A stretch of DNA of 64,000 nucleotides from Rhodohalobacter sp. 614A (GTDB lineage Bacteria; Bacteroidota; Rhodothermia; Balneolales; Balneolaceae), in contig NZ_JAKEDS010000001.1 of assembly GCF_021462415.1 (NCBI RefSeq), forward strand, positions 220,273 to 284,272, read 5' to 3'. The number at the start of each line of letters is the position of its first letter. The stretch's first letter is position 1. The translations under genes were made by a program, and so were the position numbers. A model generated the notes under the pieces. That model had not been told where the DNA came from, did not search any database, and saw nothing but the letters and a program-made list of their open reading frames with translations. Below, in pieces: positions 54,595 to 63,345 of the stretch.

Positions 54595-55941
54595 ATGTCC
54601 AGTCCATCATTCAATACAGTATCTCTGATCAGAAAAAAGCGGGAAAAGAATCCCCTGACGGAGGACGAAATTCATTATCTCATTCAATCTTATACGGAAG
54701 GTGATATTCCCGATTACCAAATGAGTGCTTTTTTAATGGCTTCATTTCTGAACGGATTGAATACGGAAGAAGCCGCCGCTCTCACAGATTCCATGCTTCA
54801 CAGCGGAATTGTTGTGGATCTGAGTGAGACCCCCGGCACCAAAGTCGACAAGCATTCTACCGGTGGCGTGGGCGATAAACTCTCATTGATTCTCGCGCCG
54901 ATTGTAGCTTCGTGCGGAGTTCCTGTACCGATGATTTCCGGTCGAGGATTGGGGCACACCGGCGGTACGCTGGATAAACTCGAATCCATCCCCGGATTTT
55001 CGGTGGATATGGATTTGGATCGGTATAAAGAAATCATCAACAAACATAATCTGGTTTTGGCGGGTCAGACCGAAGAGATCGCTCCTGCCGATAAACTGCT
55101 TTACGCCCTTCGGGATGTGACTGCAACGGTTGAATCGATTCCTTTGATCGCCGGAAGTATCATGAGCAAAAAACTGGCTGAAGGCATTGATGCTCTTGTT
55201 TTGGATGTGAAATTTGGCTCAGGCGCTTTCATGAAAACCCGTGAAGAAGCCACCGAACTTGCCAAAACTCTCGTTGGAATTGGTGAACAGTTTGGAAAGC
55301 GAACTATCGCCTATCTTACAAATATGGAACAACCGCTGGGAAATGCCGTCGGGAATTGGCTGGAGGTGAAAGAAAGCATCGATTGTTTGCATGGAAACGG
55401 ACCCAAAGATGTAATGGAGATCACACATCTTTTGGCCGGAACGATGATTTATCTGGGTAAAAAAGCCGATTCGGTTGAAGAAGGAATTGAGAAAAGTAAA
55501 AACTCTGTTGAAGATGAATCCGCTTTTCAAAAATGGGTGGATATTGTAGAAGAACAAGGTGGTGATATCTCCGTTATCAAAGACCCTGAAAAATATGAAC
55601 CTGCTGAATTTCAGGAAGAGGTTACTTCTGACAAAGAAGGATTTATCACCGAAATGGATGCCTTTGCGATGGGCATGGTTTCGGTAGAAATCGGTGCCGG
55701 TCGCCGGGAAAAAGAGGATAATGTTGATCCAAAAGCCGGATTTATCCTTCACAAAAAAATAGGTGAGCGAATTGAAGCGGGTGAAACATTTGCCACGATA
55801 TATACGAACAAGGAGGAAACCATTCATGCTGCAAAAGCCGGTATGGTGGATGCCATCTCTGTTGAGAAAAAGGCACCGAAGCCTTTGAATCTCATCACAC
55901 ATCGTGTGGATAAAAACGGGGTTCATGATTTTAGGGCATAA
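54595..55941 (+). CDS. Pyrimidine-nucleoside / thymidine phosphorylase (448 aa)
   Basis: Phosphorolytic cleavage of pyrimidine nucleosides for salvage. Family features: LIRKKREKNPLTEDEIHYL, VDKHSTGGVGDKLSL near residue 83, and GRGLGHTGGTLDKLESIPGF near 118 (nucleoside phosphorylase signature). The C-terminal domain starts near residue 345. Length is close to DeoA/Pdp. Whether thymidine only or uridine too is not readable. It is divergent from pdxB. Confidence 0.93.
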   Translation: MSSPSFNTVSLIRKKREKNPLTEDEIHYLIQSYTEGDIPDYQMSAFLMASFLNGLNTEEAAALTDSMLHSGIVVDLSETPGTKVDKHSTGGVGDKLSLILAPIVASCGVPVPMISGRGLGHTGGTLDKLESIPGFSVDMDLDRYKEIINKHNLVLAGQTEEIAPADKLLYALRDVTATVESIPLIAGSIMSKKLAEGIDALVLDVKFGSGAFMKTREEATELAKTLVGIGEQFGKRTIAYLTNMEQPLGNAVGNWLEVKESIDCLHGNGPKDVMEITHLLAGTMIYLGKKADSVEEGIEKSKNSVEDESAFQKWVDIVEEQGGDISVIKDPEKYEPAEFQEEVTSDKEGFITEMDAFAMGMVSVEIGAGRREKEDNVDPKAGFILHKKIGERIEAGETFATIYTNKEETIHAAKAGMVDAISVEKKAPKPLNLITHRVDKNGVHDFRA

Positions 55942-56023
55942 ACAATTGCGAATAAAAAGAAAACCATTAACTTTATATGATGCGAAAAGCATCTGGGCAT
56001 AAACTTCAATAAGGTAAAACACC

Positions 56024-56785
56024 ATGTTTAAACGATTTATAAGAGCGATCAAGTCAATGTTTGGCGGATTTGTCAGTTCAATGGAAGACCCGAAATTGAT
56101 TCTTGAACAAAACATTCGGGAACTGAATGATCAAATTCCGCAAATGAATGAAAATATTACCACTGTTAAGGCCAACGCCATGATGCTCAAAAAGGAGGTG
56201 GACCGATATGAAAAATCCATTTCCGAAATCACGGCTAAAATTAAATCAGCGATAGAAGCTAACCGGGATGACCTCGCTGAAGGCTACGCTCTTCAACTCG
56301 AAAAAGCGAAAGAAAATCTTGCTCAATCCAAGCAACAGTTGAAATATGCTGATCAGGCTTACGAAAAAGCTTTAAAAGTAAAGCAAGCTTTCATGCGCGA
56401 AAAAGATCGCAAGATCAAAGAAGCGCGAGAAGCTCTTCGGGCCAGCGAACGCGCTGAATGGCAGGCTAAAGTTGCCGATGCTTTGGAATCGTTTGAAATG
56501 GGCGGCCTGGATCAGACTCACACAGAAATGGTAAATCGTTTAAACGAACAGACCGCAAGAAACGAAGCTCGTATGGAACTTGCTCTCGAAAGCGTGGATA
56601 CCGAAACCATGGAAATCGAAGCCAATGCAGAAAAGCTTCGTGCCAAAGAGCTGGTTCAACAGTTTAAAATGGAAATGGGCAAGGATTCTGCAGCCAAGGA
56701 AGACAATGCCATTGACATCGATGAGCCGGCCGAAAAAGAAAAAGAGTCTCAAAAAACGATAGGCAAAGAACGAACCAAGTCTTAA
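56024..56785 (+). CDS. PspA/IM30 (ESCRT-III-like) membrane-stress protein (253 aa)
   Basis: PspA/Vipp1-type coiled-coil protein that assembles on damaged inner membrane. The N-terminal amphipathic helix (MFKRFIRAIKSMFGGF) and EDPKLILEQNIRELNDQIPQMNEN are clear, followed by long heptad-rich helices to about residue 235 and an acidic, lysine-rich tail. It heads a tight cluster: unknown gene 9 nt downstream, a second unknown 4 nt after that, then an enoyl-CoA hydratase overlapping by 4 nt. No PspF or PspBC homolog is present. Confidence 0.9.
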   Translation: MFKRFIRAIKSMFGGFVSSMEDPKLILEQNIRELNDQIPQMNENITTVKANAMMLKKEVDRYEKSISEITAKIKSAIEANRDDLAEGYALQLEKAKENLAQSKQQLKYADQAYEKALKVKQAFMREKDRKIKEAREALRASERAEWQAKVADALESFEMGGLDQTHTEMVNRLNEQTARNEARMELALESVDTETMEIEANAEKLRAKELVQQFKMEMGKDSAAKEDNAIDIDEPAEKEKESQKTIGKERTKS

Positions 56786-56794
56786 CCAGAAGAA

Positions 56795-57250
56795 ATGAGC
56801 ACCAATAGCGAACAGGAACGGGAACGCCTCAAGGAGGAATACAAAGATCACTACCGCAAAATCCGGGATGCCAAGGAGAAACTGCGCCGTTCGAAATATG
56901 TCCAGAATGTAAATGAGGCTCTTCATCAAATGAATGCTGATGAGTTGCTCGCTTCCGTTGATGAATTCCTTGGAAAAGTTCGCACCAAAATGTCGCTTAT
57001 TGAAGCCCGGCTTGATGTTGCCATGGAACAGGTTCTGGATCAGCCCGATGATATTTCCGAACTTGATGAAGAGTTGAAGAAAGAAAAAGCCCGAGAAAGT
57101 CTTAAGAAAATCAAGGCAGAAATGGGGCTTTTGTACCGGGAAATTGAAAAACAGGCAGCTGAGCTTCATGCTGAAAAAACAATTGGGCCCGGTAATCGCC
57201 ATAGCTCTTCAGATTCACCAAAAACAGAAACTGACAGCGATTTAGCTTAA
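56795..57250 (+). CDS. Coiled-coil protein of unknown function in the PspA operon (151 aa)
   Basis: Not recognised. Nearly the whole length is charged helix: REKLKEEYKDHYRKIRD-like at the start, ALHQMNADELLASVDEFLGKVRTKM in the middle and RESLKKIKAEMGLLYREIEKQ near the end. No membrane segment, signal peptide or metal site is seen. Its position between PspA and a membrane-anchored coiled-coil protein, with gaps of 9 and 4 nt, suggests that the three proteins interact. Confidence 0.75.
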   Translation: MSTNSEQERERLKEEYKDHYRKIRDAKEKLRRSKYVQNVNEALHQMNADELLASVDEFLGKVRTKMSLIEARLDVAMEQVLDQPDDISELDEELKKEKARESLKKIKAEMGLLYREIEKQAAELHAEKTIGPGNRHSSSDSPKTETDSDLA

Positions 57251-57254
57251 CACA

Positions 57255-58139
57255 ATGGCTAAGGATAAAGAATCATCAATCAATTTTGCGAAAGAGGCTT
57301 TTCTGCATCCGGTAAATCTTGTATGCCTGCTTGTGGGAACGGTTGCCGCCCTTGTACTTAACGATTTCGGGTTGATATCAAACGCGATTTTAGGGTTTGC
57401 CTTCGGAATGGAACTGATTTACCTGGGAATTGTACCGAAGCTTCCCGCTTACCAGAAAAGTGTAAAACTGAAAAAACGAAAAGAGCAGAGCGATGAATCC
57501 AACGACAAAGTGATTTTTTACCAGCTCGACGCGCGCTCTCAAAAACGATTTCTCGTTCTGAAACACATCACCAAAGAAGTAGAGCAAAATTTTGATACGC
57601 TCCCCTACACTTCCAAGGGGATGCTGGAACACATCCAGAAAAAAATGGAAGATTTGCTGTCTACCTATCTGACATTATTGGATATGAATCGGCGTTTTCA
57701 AATCTATATGAATTCAGAGGTTGAGGAGGAAATTCGCCGTGAGGTTGAAGAACAGCAAAACGATCTTGAAACGATTGATTCTGAAAAACTGAAAAAGACC
57801 CGTGAACGGCGGTTGTCAATACTTAATAAACGCCTCAGCAAGTTCGACGTTGCTAAAGAAAAATACCTTATTTGTGAAACACATCTGGAAACCATTGAAG
57901 ATGCCATCCGGTATATTTACGAACAGTCAATGACAATGCCGAATGCCGAAGATGTGGGAACCCAGCTTGATCATCTGCTGTCCGAAATGGAAGAAACTAC
58001 CAATATCATCGAGGAACTGGATTCGAATTTGCTGCCCGGTTTTGAAGAGATGGACCGTGAGCTTGAACTGGCCCAACTTCGCAAAGAAGCTCAAGAGCTT
58101 AGGAAAGAGACCGGAGAAAAAGTTAAAAAATCGATATGA
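57255..58139 (+). CDS. Membrane-anchored coiled-coil protein of unknown function in the PspA operon (294 aa)
   Basis: Not recognised. Two adjacent hydrophobic segments lie at residues 19-37 (VNLVCLLVGTVAALVL) and 43-60 (NAILGFAFGMELIYLGIV), then a long charged, helical cytoplasmic part with coiled-coil character to the end (EEIRREVEEQQNDLETI). It could anchor the PspA assembly at the inner membrane, but that is inference from order. Its stop overlaps the enoyl-CoA hydratase start by 4 nt. Confidence 0.75.
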   Translation: MAKDKESSINFAKEAFLHPVNLVCLLVGTVAALVLNDFGLISNAILGFAFGMELIYLGIVPKLPAYQKSVKLKKRKEQSDESNDKVIFYQLDARSQKRFLVLKHITKEVEQNFDTLPYTSKGMLEHIQKKMEDLLSTYLTLLDMNRRFQIYMNSEVEEEIRREVEEQQNDLETIDSEKLKKTRERRLSILNKRLSKFDVAKEKYLICETHLETIEDAIRYIYEQSMTMPNAEDVGTQLDHLLSEMEETTNIIEELDSNLLPGFEEMDRELELAQLRKEAQELRKETGEKVKKSI

Positions 58140-58927
58140 GTTCAACTCCATTCGAACGCGAAACACTTCTTTTAGATACAGACGAGAATGGTATTTCCAT
58201 TCTGACAATCAATCGTCCCGAAAAGCTGAATGCTTTAAATGGACAGGTTTTGTCTGATCTGAATGATGCTCTTCATCATATAGAAGAATCAAATGATATT
58301 CGACTGCTGATTATTACCGGGTCTGGTGAAAAAGCTTTTGTTGCCGGTGCCGATATTAAAGAGCTCAGTACTCTCGATCGGCAAAGTGGTGAAGAAACAT
58401 CCTCTGCAGGGCAAAATCTATTCAACCGAATTGAAACATTTCCAAAACCTGTCATCGCTTTAGTAAACGGCTATGCATTGGGTGGCGGGGCTGAACTTGC
58501 AATGGCGTGTCACATTCGTACAGGAACTGCAAATGCCGTCTTTGGCCTTCCGGAAGTTTCTCTTGGCCTGATTCCGGGTTACGGCGGAACTCAACGATTG
58601 CCTCAATTGGTTGGGAAAGGAAAAGCAATGGAAATGATTCTTAGCGGTGCCCAGATAAAAGCTGATGAAGCGAAACAATTGGGCTTGCTTAATGATATCT
58701 TTGATCATTCAGAAGCAATAGAAGAGACCAAAAAATTGTCAGGAAAAATTTTAAAGAACAGCCCTTCGGCTATTTCAAGCGCAATCAGTGCCGTTAATGC
58801 CGGATACAGAACCAATGGCTTTGCAAAAGAGGCCGTCTTATTCGGGCAATTGTGTGAAACGGATGATTTTAAAGAGGGCACGTCTGCTTTCTTGGAAAAA
58901 CGAAAAGCCAAATTTACCGGGAATTAA
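58136..58927 (+). CDS. Enoyl-CoA hydratase/isomerase (crotonase, 263 aa)
   Basis: Crotonase-fold enzyme that hydrates 2-enoyl-CoA or a related acyl-CoA. The oxyanion-hole and CoA-binding segments AFVAGADIKEL near residue 66 and ALGGGAELAMACHIR near 116 are clear, and the catalytic glutamates are in GLPEVSLGLIPGYGGTQRL near residue 140. It lacks a separate acyl-CoA dehydrogenase neighbour. It is coupled by ATGA to the PspA-operon membrane protein, which may be chance or may link membrane-lipid turnover to envelope stress. Confidence 0.93.
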   Translation: MSSTPFERETLLLDTDENGISILTINRPEKLNALNGQVLSDLNDALHHIEESNDIRLLIITGSGEKAFVAGADIKELSTLDRQSGEETSSAGQNLFNRIETFPKPVIALVNGYALGGGAELAMACHIRTGTANAVFGLPEVSLGLIPGYGGTQRLPQLVGKGKAMEMILSGAQIKADEAKQLGLLNDIFDHSEAIEETKKLSGKILKNSPSAISSAISAVNAGYRTNGFAKEAVLFGQLCETDDFKEGTSAFLEKRKAKFTGN

Positions 58928-59019
58928 CAGCATTTCTATTTGAAGAAATTACGCAAACGTTCTAAAATTACTTCTCCGGTTTTTTCTCCTGAAGACACCC
59001 TCTGTACCATTTAAAGCTC

Positions 59020-60303
59020 ATGCCAGAACTTCTCTACATACTACTTACCATTTTAATCAGTGGCTTCTTTTCGGGCTCGGAAATGGCTTTTGTAACAGCC
59101 AATAAACTAAAGCTGGAAATCGAATCCAGGAAAGACTCATTCCGTGGAAGATCATTGGCTTATTTCAGTGAAAATCCCGAAAACTTTCTCACCACCACGC
59201 TGGTTGGAAATAATATCATCAACGTGATGTACGCCACATTAATGGCCGTTTTTCTCGTGGAACCAATCCAGGTATTCTATCAACAGTTTTTTGGTGAATT
59301 ACCCACAACCGCCATGATTCTTTTTATTCAGACCATTATTGCCTCCGTCATTATTCTTCTGTTTGGTGAAATTCTGGCAAAAGCGATTTTCAGAGTTCAG
59401 GCCGATTTCCTGATTACGATGATTGCCGTCCCACTCAGGATTACGAATTACATTCTCTCGCCGTTGATTGTTTTAACGAACAAAACCTCCGGCTATCTTC
59501 TAAGCTTCTTTGATATCGGTAGTGAACGAAGCGAAAAAGTGTTTCGCCGCCAGGATGTCGAGATGATTTTCAGGGAGTTGAAAGACAGCGGAGGTAGCCA
59601 GGAAATTGATCACGACGATTCAGAAATCCTCCATAATGTACTGGAGCTTTCTAATAAACGGGTTCGTGAAACAATGGTTCCGAGAACCGAAATTGTAGCC
59701 ATTGAAAAAAATGCTACTGTCGAAGAATTAAAAAAAGCATTTATTGAATCGGGCTATTCCAAAATTCCGGTTTACCAGGACACGATTGACGATATCATCG
59801 GTGTGGTATTTGCCTACGACCTCTTCAACAGCCCCAAAAGTATCAGCCAGATTATACGGCCGGTAAATTTGATCCCATCCAGTAAAAAATCTAAAGACCT
59901 GCTTACTGAATTCAGGCAAAGCAGTATTTCAGTTGCCATTGTAATTGATGAGTATGGAGGAACCGCCGGTATGGTTACTATTGAGGACCTGATCGAAGAG
60001 GTGGTGGGTGATATCCAGGATGAGTACGACAAAGAAAATGACCTTATCAAAAAAATATCCACAGATACATTTCTGCTATCCGGTTCGGTTGAATTGGATG
60101 AGCTCATTGAACTTCATCCCGAAATACATATCGATTTTGAAGATGGTGATTTCGAGACCGTTGCAGGTTACATCATCCACCATACAGGCCGTATTCCAAA
60201 AGTAAATGAAGAACTGCAGATCCACGGAAATACTTTTATCATAACCAAGGCTACGCAGAGTAAGCTCGAAAACGTTAAATTAATTACCCAGACCGGAGAT
60301 TGA
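59020..60303 (+). CDS. CNNM/CorC-type (HlyC-CorC) membrane protein with CBS domains (427 aa)
   Basis: Inner-membrane protein of the CNNM/HlyC family, connected with magnesium or cobalt transport. Order: CNNM membrane domain with ILISGFFSGSEMAFVTANKLKL (residues 1-150), two CBS domains (RVRETMVPRTEIVAIEKNATVEEL near residue 212; SISVAIVIDEYGGTAGMVTIEDLIEE near 305), and a CorC C-terminal domain (FEDGDFETVAGYI near residue 365). No cation specificity can be fixed from sequence. Confidence 0.92.
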   Translation: MPELLYILLTILISGFFSGSEMAFVTANKLKLEIESRKDSFRGRSLAYFSENPENFLTTTLVGNNIINVMYATLMAVFLVEPIQVFYQQFFGELPTTAMILFIQTIIASVIILLFGEILAKAIFRVQADFLITMIAVPLRITNYILSPLIVLTNKTSGYLLSFFDIGSERSEKVFRRQDVEMIFRELKDSGGSQEIDHDDSEILHNVLELSNKRVRETMVPRTEIVAIEKNATVEELKKAFIESGYSKIPVYQDTIDDIIGVVFAYDLFNSPKSISQIIRPVNLIPSSKKSKDLLTEFRQSSISVAIVIDEYGGTAGMVTIEDLIEEVVGDIQDEYDKENDLIKKISTDTFLLSGSVELDELIELHPEIHIDFEDGDFETVAGYIIHHTGRIPKVNEELQIHGNTFIITKATQSKLENVKLITQTGD

Positions 60304-60357
60304 CATCTTCGCTGAAAATCCGGTTTCGGATCCACAAACACATTCAGAAGGCACTCG

Positions 60358-62070
60358 ATGATCGAAAAATATCCACATTGGGCACAACAACTTGCCAAAA
60401 AATACCTGAGCCGAACGCTGAACCAGTTCATCATTCATGGAAATGTAAATGACCTGGTTTCGATAAAAGATCAGGATAAACATCGATACATACGCCTGAA
60501 ATCTTTTATGGCTGAAGAGTTCTTTGGCGCGAGAGACATTGTCCTTTTTTACGACCGCGCATCCGGAATTTATTTCAGAGACCAGGATTCGCAACGCGAT
60601 TTTAACCGGGCAGTTGCCGGCCGGGATTCATTGATTGGCACCGAATATGCCAAGAAACTTCCAAAGGATCCGGTCGGAGCGTTCAGTGTATTGGAGCAAT
60701 ATATTCGATCCCGGTTGGATCAAAAGAAAAGCATTGCACTGATTGTAGATTTTGCCGAAACCATTGTCCCCGCAAATGAAGCGGGAAGTACCGGTTCTGA
60801 AGACCGAAATGCGTTGGTTTATTTGTTGAAATGGGCACACGATCCCCTTTTTCTTGCCGCTGATTTTACAACCGCTTTGATTACTGAGAATCTTTCCGAC
60901 CTGAACCGAACATTGGTTCAGAATCCATATTCATCGGAAATAAAAATTCCGCTTCCTGATGAGAGCGACCGGCTCTCCTACATTGTTCAGGAGTGTCATC
61001 CCGATACGTACGAAGAAATATCGGATGTCACCAAACCGGTAATGGCCCAAATGACGGCCGGCCTTGGATTTTTAAAACTCAAAAGTATTCTCTCCAATGC
61101 CGTCCAAAATTCAGAACGAATTACTTTCGATTCGCTTACAGCCATCAAAAAAGAAATGATTGAAGCCGAAGCATACGGGCTTCTTGAATTCGTAGTCACT
61201 GATTACTCACTGGATAATGTAGCCGGTCATACTCATGTAAAGAAACACCTTCGGCAGGCGGTGCAGGCGTTGAAATCCGGCCGGAATGATGTGATTCCCA
61301 TGGGATACCTGATCTGTGGACCTGTTGGAACCGGCAAAACATATCTTGTGACTTGCTTTTCCGGTGATGTGGGTATTCCTATGGTGAAACTGAAAAACTT
61401 CCGAAGCCAGTGGCAAGGTGTAACCGAGGGAAATCTCGAAAAAATTCTGAGTTTATTGAAAGCAATGTCGCCGGTAGCTGTGATGATTGACGAAGCCGAT
61501 GCCTACTTGGGCGATCGAAATGCCTCCGGAGACAGTGGTGTTTCAAGCAGGGTATTTTCACAGATTGCAACCTTTATGAGCGATACTAAAAACCGCGGAA
61601 AAATTCTCTGGTTTCTGATGACGGCCCGCCCCGATCTCATGCCGATTGACTTAAAACGGCAGGGTCGCGCTGAAGAACACATTGCTCTCTTCCCCCCGGA
61701 TACGGAAGAAGAACGCATCGAACTTTTTGATGCCATGAAGAAAAAAACAGGTATCAAAATTTCCGAAAACCATATTCCAAAAAATGTTTTAAAAGGTGAT
61801 GTGCACTACTCCGGCGCCGATATGGAAGCCGCACTCACCCGGGCCAAGTTCAGAACGGCATCCGAAGGACTTGAACAAGCCACTCCACAAATTCTGGATG
61901 ATGTTTTCGACGATTTTCTCCCTCCTACGTATCCTGAAGAAGTAGAATTACAAACATTAACGGCTGTTTCGGAATGTACATCCAAGGCGCTATTGCCCGA
62001 ACGATTTCGTAAATTAAACCGAGATAAAATTTTAAGCCGAATCCAGGAATTGAAAAAAACGATACGGTAA
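60358..62070 (+). CDS. AAA+ ATPase with degenerate first module, resembling Ycf46 (570 aa)
   Basis: The C-terminal half is a full AAA+ module: Walker A GPVGTGKTYLV near residue 321, Walker B VAVMIDEADAYLGDR near 373, and an arginine-finger region in RQGRAEEH near 434. The N-terminal half (to about residue 260) has a strand like Walker B (IALIVDFAETIVP), a sensor-like strand (FTTALITENLSDLNRTLVQ) and a closing helix region, but no Walker A, so it seems to be a decayed copy. The layout resembles Ycf46 of cyanobacteria and plastids. The function is unknown. PheA starts 3 nt downstream. Confidence 0.78.
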   Translation: MIEKYPHWAQQLAKKYLSRTLNQFIIHGNVNDLVSIKDQDKHRYIRLKSFMAEEFFGARDIVLFYDRASGIYFRDQDSQRDFNRAVAGRDSLIGTEYAKKLPKDPVGAFSVLEQYIRSRLDQKKSIALIVDFAETIVPANEAGSTGSEDRNALVYLLKWAHDPLFLAADFTTALITENLSDLNRTLVQNPYSSEIKIPLPDESDRLSYIVQECHPDTYEEISDVTKPVMAQMTAGLGFLKLKSILSNAVQNSERITFDSLTAIKKEMIEAEAYGLLEFVVTDYSLDNVAGHTHVKKHLRQAVQALKSGRNDVIPMGYLICGPVGTGKTYLVTCFSGDVGIPMVKLKNFRSQWQGVTEGNLEKILSLLKAMSPVAVMIDEADAYLGDRNASGDSGVSSRVFSQIATFMSDTKNRGKILWFLMTARPDLMPIDLKRQGRAEEHIALFPPDTEEERIELFDAMKKKTGIKISENHIPKNVLKGDVHYSGADMEAALTRAKFRTASEGLEQATPQILDDVFDDFLPPTYPEEVELQTLTAVSECTSKALLPERFRKLNRDKILSRIQELKKTIR

Positions 62071-62073
62071 AGA

Positions 62074-63222
62074 ATGTCAAAAGGCAGGTTAGAAGAGATC
62101 CGAAAAGCCATCGACTCGCTTGATGAAACGATTGTAAAAGCACTCGGCGAGAGGCAAAAAATTGTTCGCGAAATTATTGTCGATAAACTTGAACACGAAG
62201 ATGAAATCCGCGACCCGGACCGTGAAGAAAAACTCATCGAAAAAATTCGGCATAAAGCGCCGGAAGTTGGCATGGATCCTTATTTCCTCGAGCAGTTGTT
62301 CCGGGAAATTATCAATCACTCCGTCCGGTATCAAACGCATGCATTGATCGATCATCAAAATGACCGTTCAAATGAACAGACGATAAGGGTTTCATACCAG
62401 GGAACAGATGGCGCTTTTAGCCACCAGGCAGCTATGCGCCATTTTGAACAGCGGTATGCAAATGTAGAATGTATCGGTTATACCCGGTTCGAAGAAGCCG
62501 CAGATGCCGTTGAGAAAGGAGAAGTAGATGTGGGAATTCTCCCTATTGAAAATACTACCGCCGGTTCCATTAACGATACGTACGACCTCCTGAATGAAAA
62601 AGATCTCTACGTAATCGGTGAAGAGGTTCTGAAAGTTCAGCATTGCCTGATGGCACCGGAAGATATCAGCCTGAATAATATCCGACGAATTCTGTCTCAT
62701 CCGCAGGCTATTGCACAGTGCAGTAAATTTTTAACGTCTTTGCCTCGCTGTCATGTAGAATCATATTTTGACACAGCCATGTCCGCCCGAAAAGTTCGGG
62801 ACGATGCAGATCTCTCACAAGCTGCTATCGCAAGTGCCTTTGCCGCCGAAATTTATGGTTTAAAAATTCTGAAGAGAGATCTCGCCAATCAAGAAGAAAA
62901 CTATACACGATTTGTAGTTGTGAGTCCCGAGCCGGTCACCTGCGATCCTCAACTTACCTGCAAAACGTCTCTTATTTTTGCGACGATTGATGAGAAAGGT
63001 GCCCTTCTGAAATGTCTGAACTTATTGGGAGACAGTGGAATCAACATGACAAAACTTGAATCCCGGCCTCGAATGGGTCACCCATGGCAATCACTTTTTT
63101 ATCTGGATATTGAGGGTAATAAAGAAGAACCCCGTATTGAGGATGCCTTGCTCAAACTGAAGAAGAAAGCCCAATACTTCAAAGTTTTAGGAAGTTATCC
63201 TGTGCGGGAAGGAAAGTGGTAA
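62074..63222 (+). CDS. pheA: Chorismate mutase/prephenate dehydratase (382 aa)
   Basis: Two-step phenylalanine synthesis enzyme. Modules: an AroQ chorismate mutase (EEIRKAIDSLDETIVKAL near residue 5, with IVREIIVDKL), a prephenate dehydratase domain (VSYQGTDGAFSHQAAMRHF near residue 106, ENTTAGSINDTYDLL near 165, ENYTRFVVVSPEP near 275 with the catalytic TRF), and a C-terminal ACT domain (GALLKCLNLLGDSGINMTKL, ESRP) that should sense phenylalanine. It is coupled to the AAA+ gene by a 3-nt gap, an odd pairing. Confidence 0.95.
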   Translation: MSKGRLEEIRKAIDSLDETIVKALGERQKIVREIIVDKLEHEDEIRDPDREEKLIEKIRHKAPEVGMDPYFLEQLFREIINHSVRYQTHALIDHQNDRSNEQTIRVSYQGTDGAFSHQAAMRHFEQRYANVECIGYTRFEEAADAVEKGEVDVGILPIENTTAGSINDTYDLLNEKDLYVIGEEVLKVQHCLMAPEDISLNNIRRILSHPQAIAQCSKFLTSLPRCHVESYFDTAMSARKVRDDADLSQAAIASAFAAEIYGLKILKRDLANQEENYTRFVVVSPEPVTCDPQLTCKTSLIFATIDEKGALLKCLNLLGDSGINMTKLESRPRMGHPWQSLFYLDIEGNKEEPRIEDALLKLKKKAQYFKVLGSYPVREGKW

Positions 63223-63293
63223 AGGATTTGTGGGTAGCGCCTCGGATTATCAAATCACTTTTTCTTAGTTGTACATTCAGGTTTTATTGCAAC

Positions 63294-63329
63294 TACAATT
63301 TTTCTTGGTTCAATTGAATCAAAATTGTA
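63294..63329. promoter_or_regulatory. Inverted repeat upstream of the sensor-protein gene
   Basis: TACAATTTT (63294-63302) and AAAATTGTA (63321-63329) are perfect reverse complements, enclosing the palindrome TTCAATTGAA (63309-63318). It lies 17 to 30 nt before the likely start codons. It is a plausible operator or part of a promoter. Confidence 0.5.
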
Positions 63330-63345
63330 ATGTGAGTAACCATTA

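Noticed and set aside
54479-54610. 44-residue N-terminal extension of pdxB
   Set aside because: Would overlap the plus-strand phosphorylase start and lacks family similarity; PdxB-like homology begins at Met 54478.
55219-56115. 298-aa open frame antisense to the pyrimidine phosphorylase and pspA
   Set aside because: Phe-rich, no domain, overlaps two certain genes including their start and stop regions. Shadow frame.
56540-57202. 220-aa open frame antisense to pspA and the 151-aa gene
   Set aside because: Composition of a reversed coiled-coil sequence (F, L, I rich). Shadow frame.
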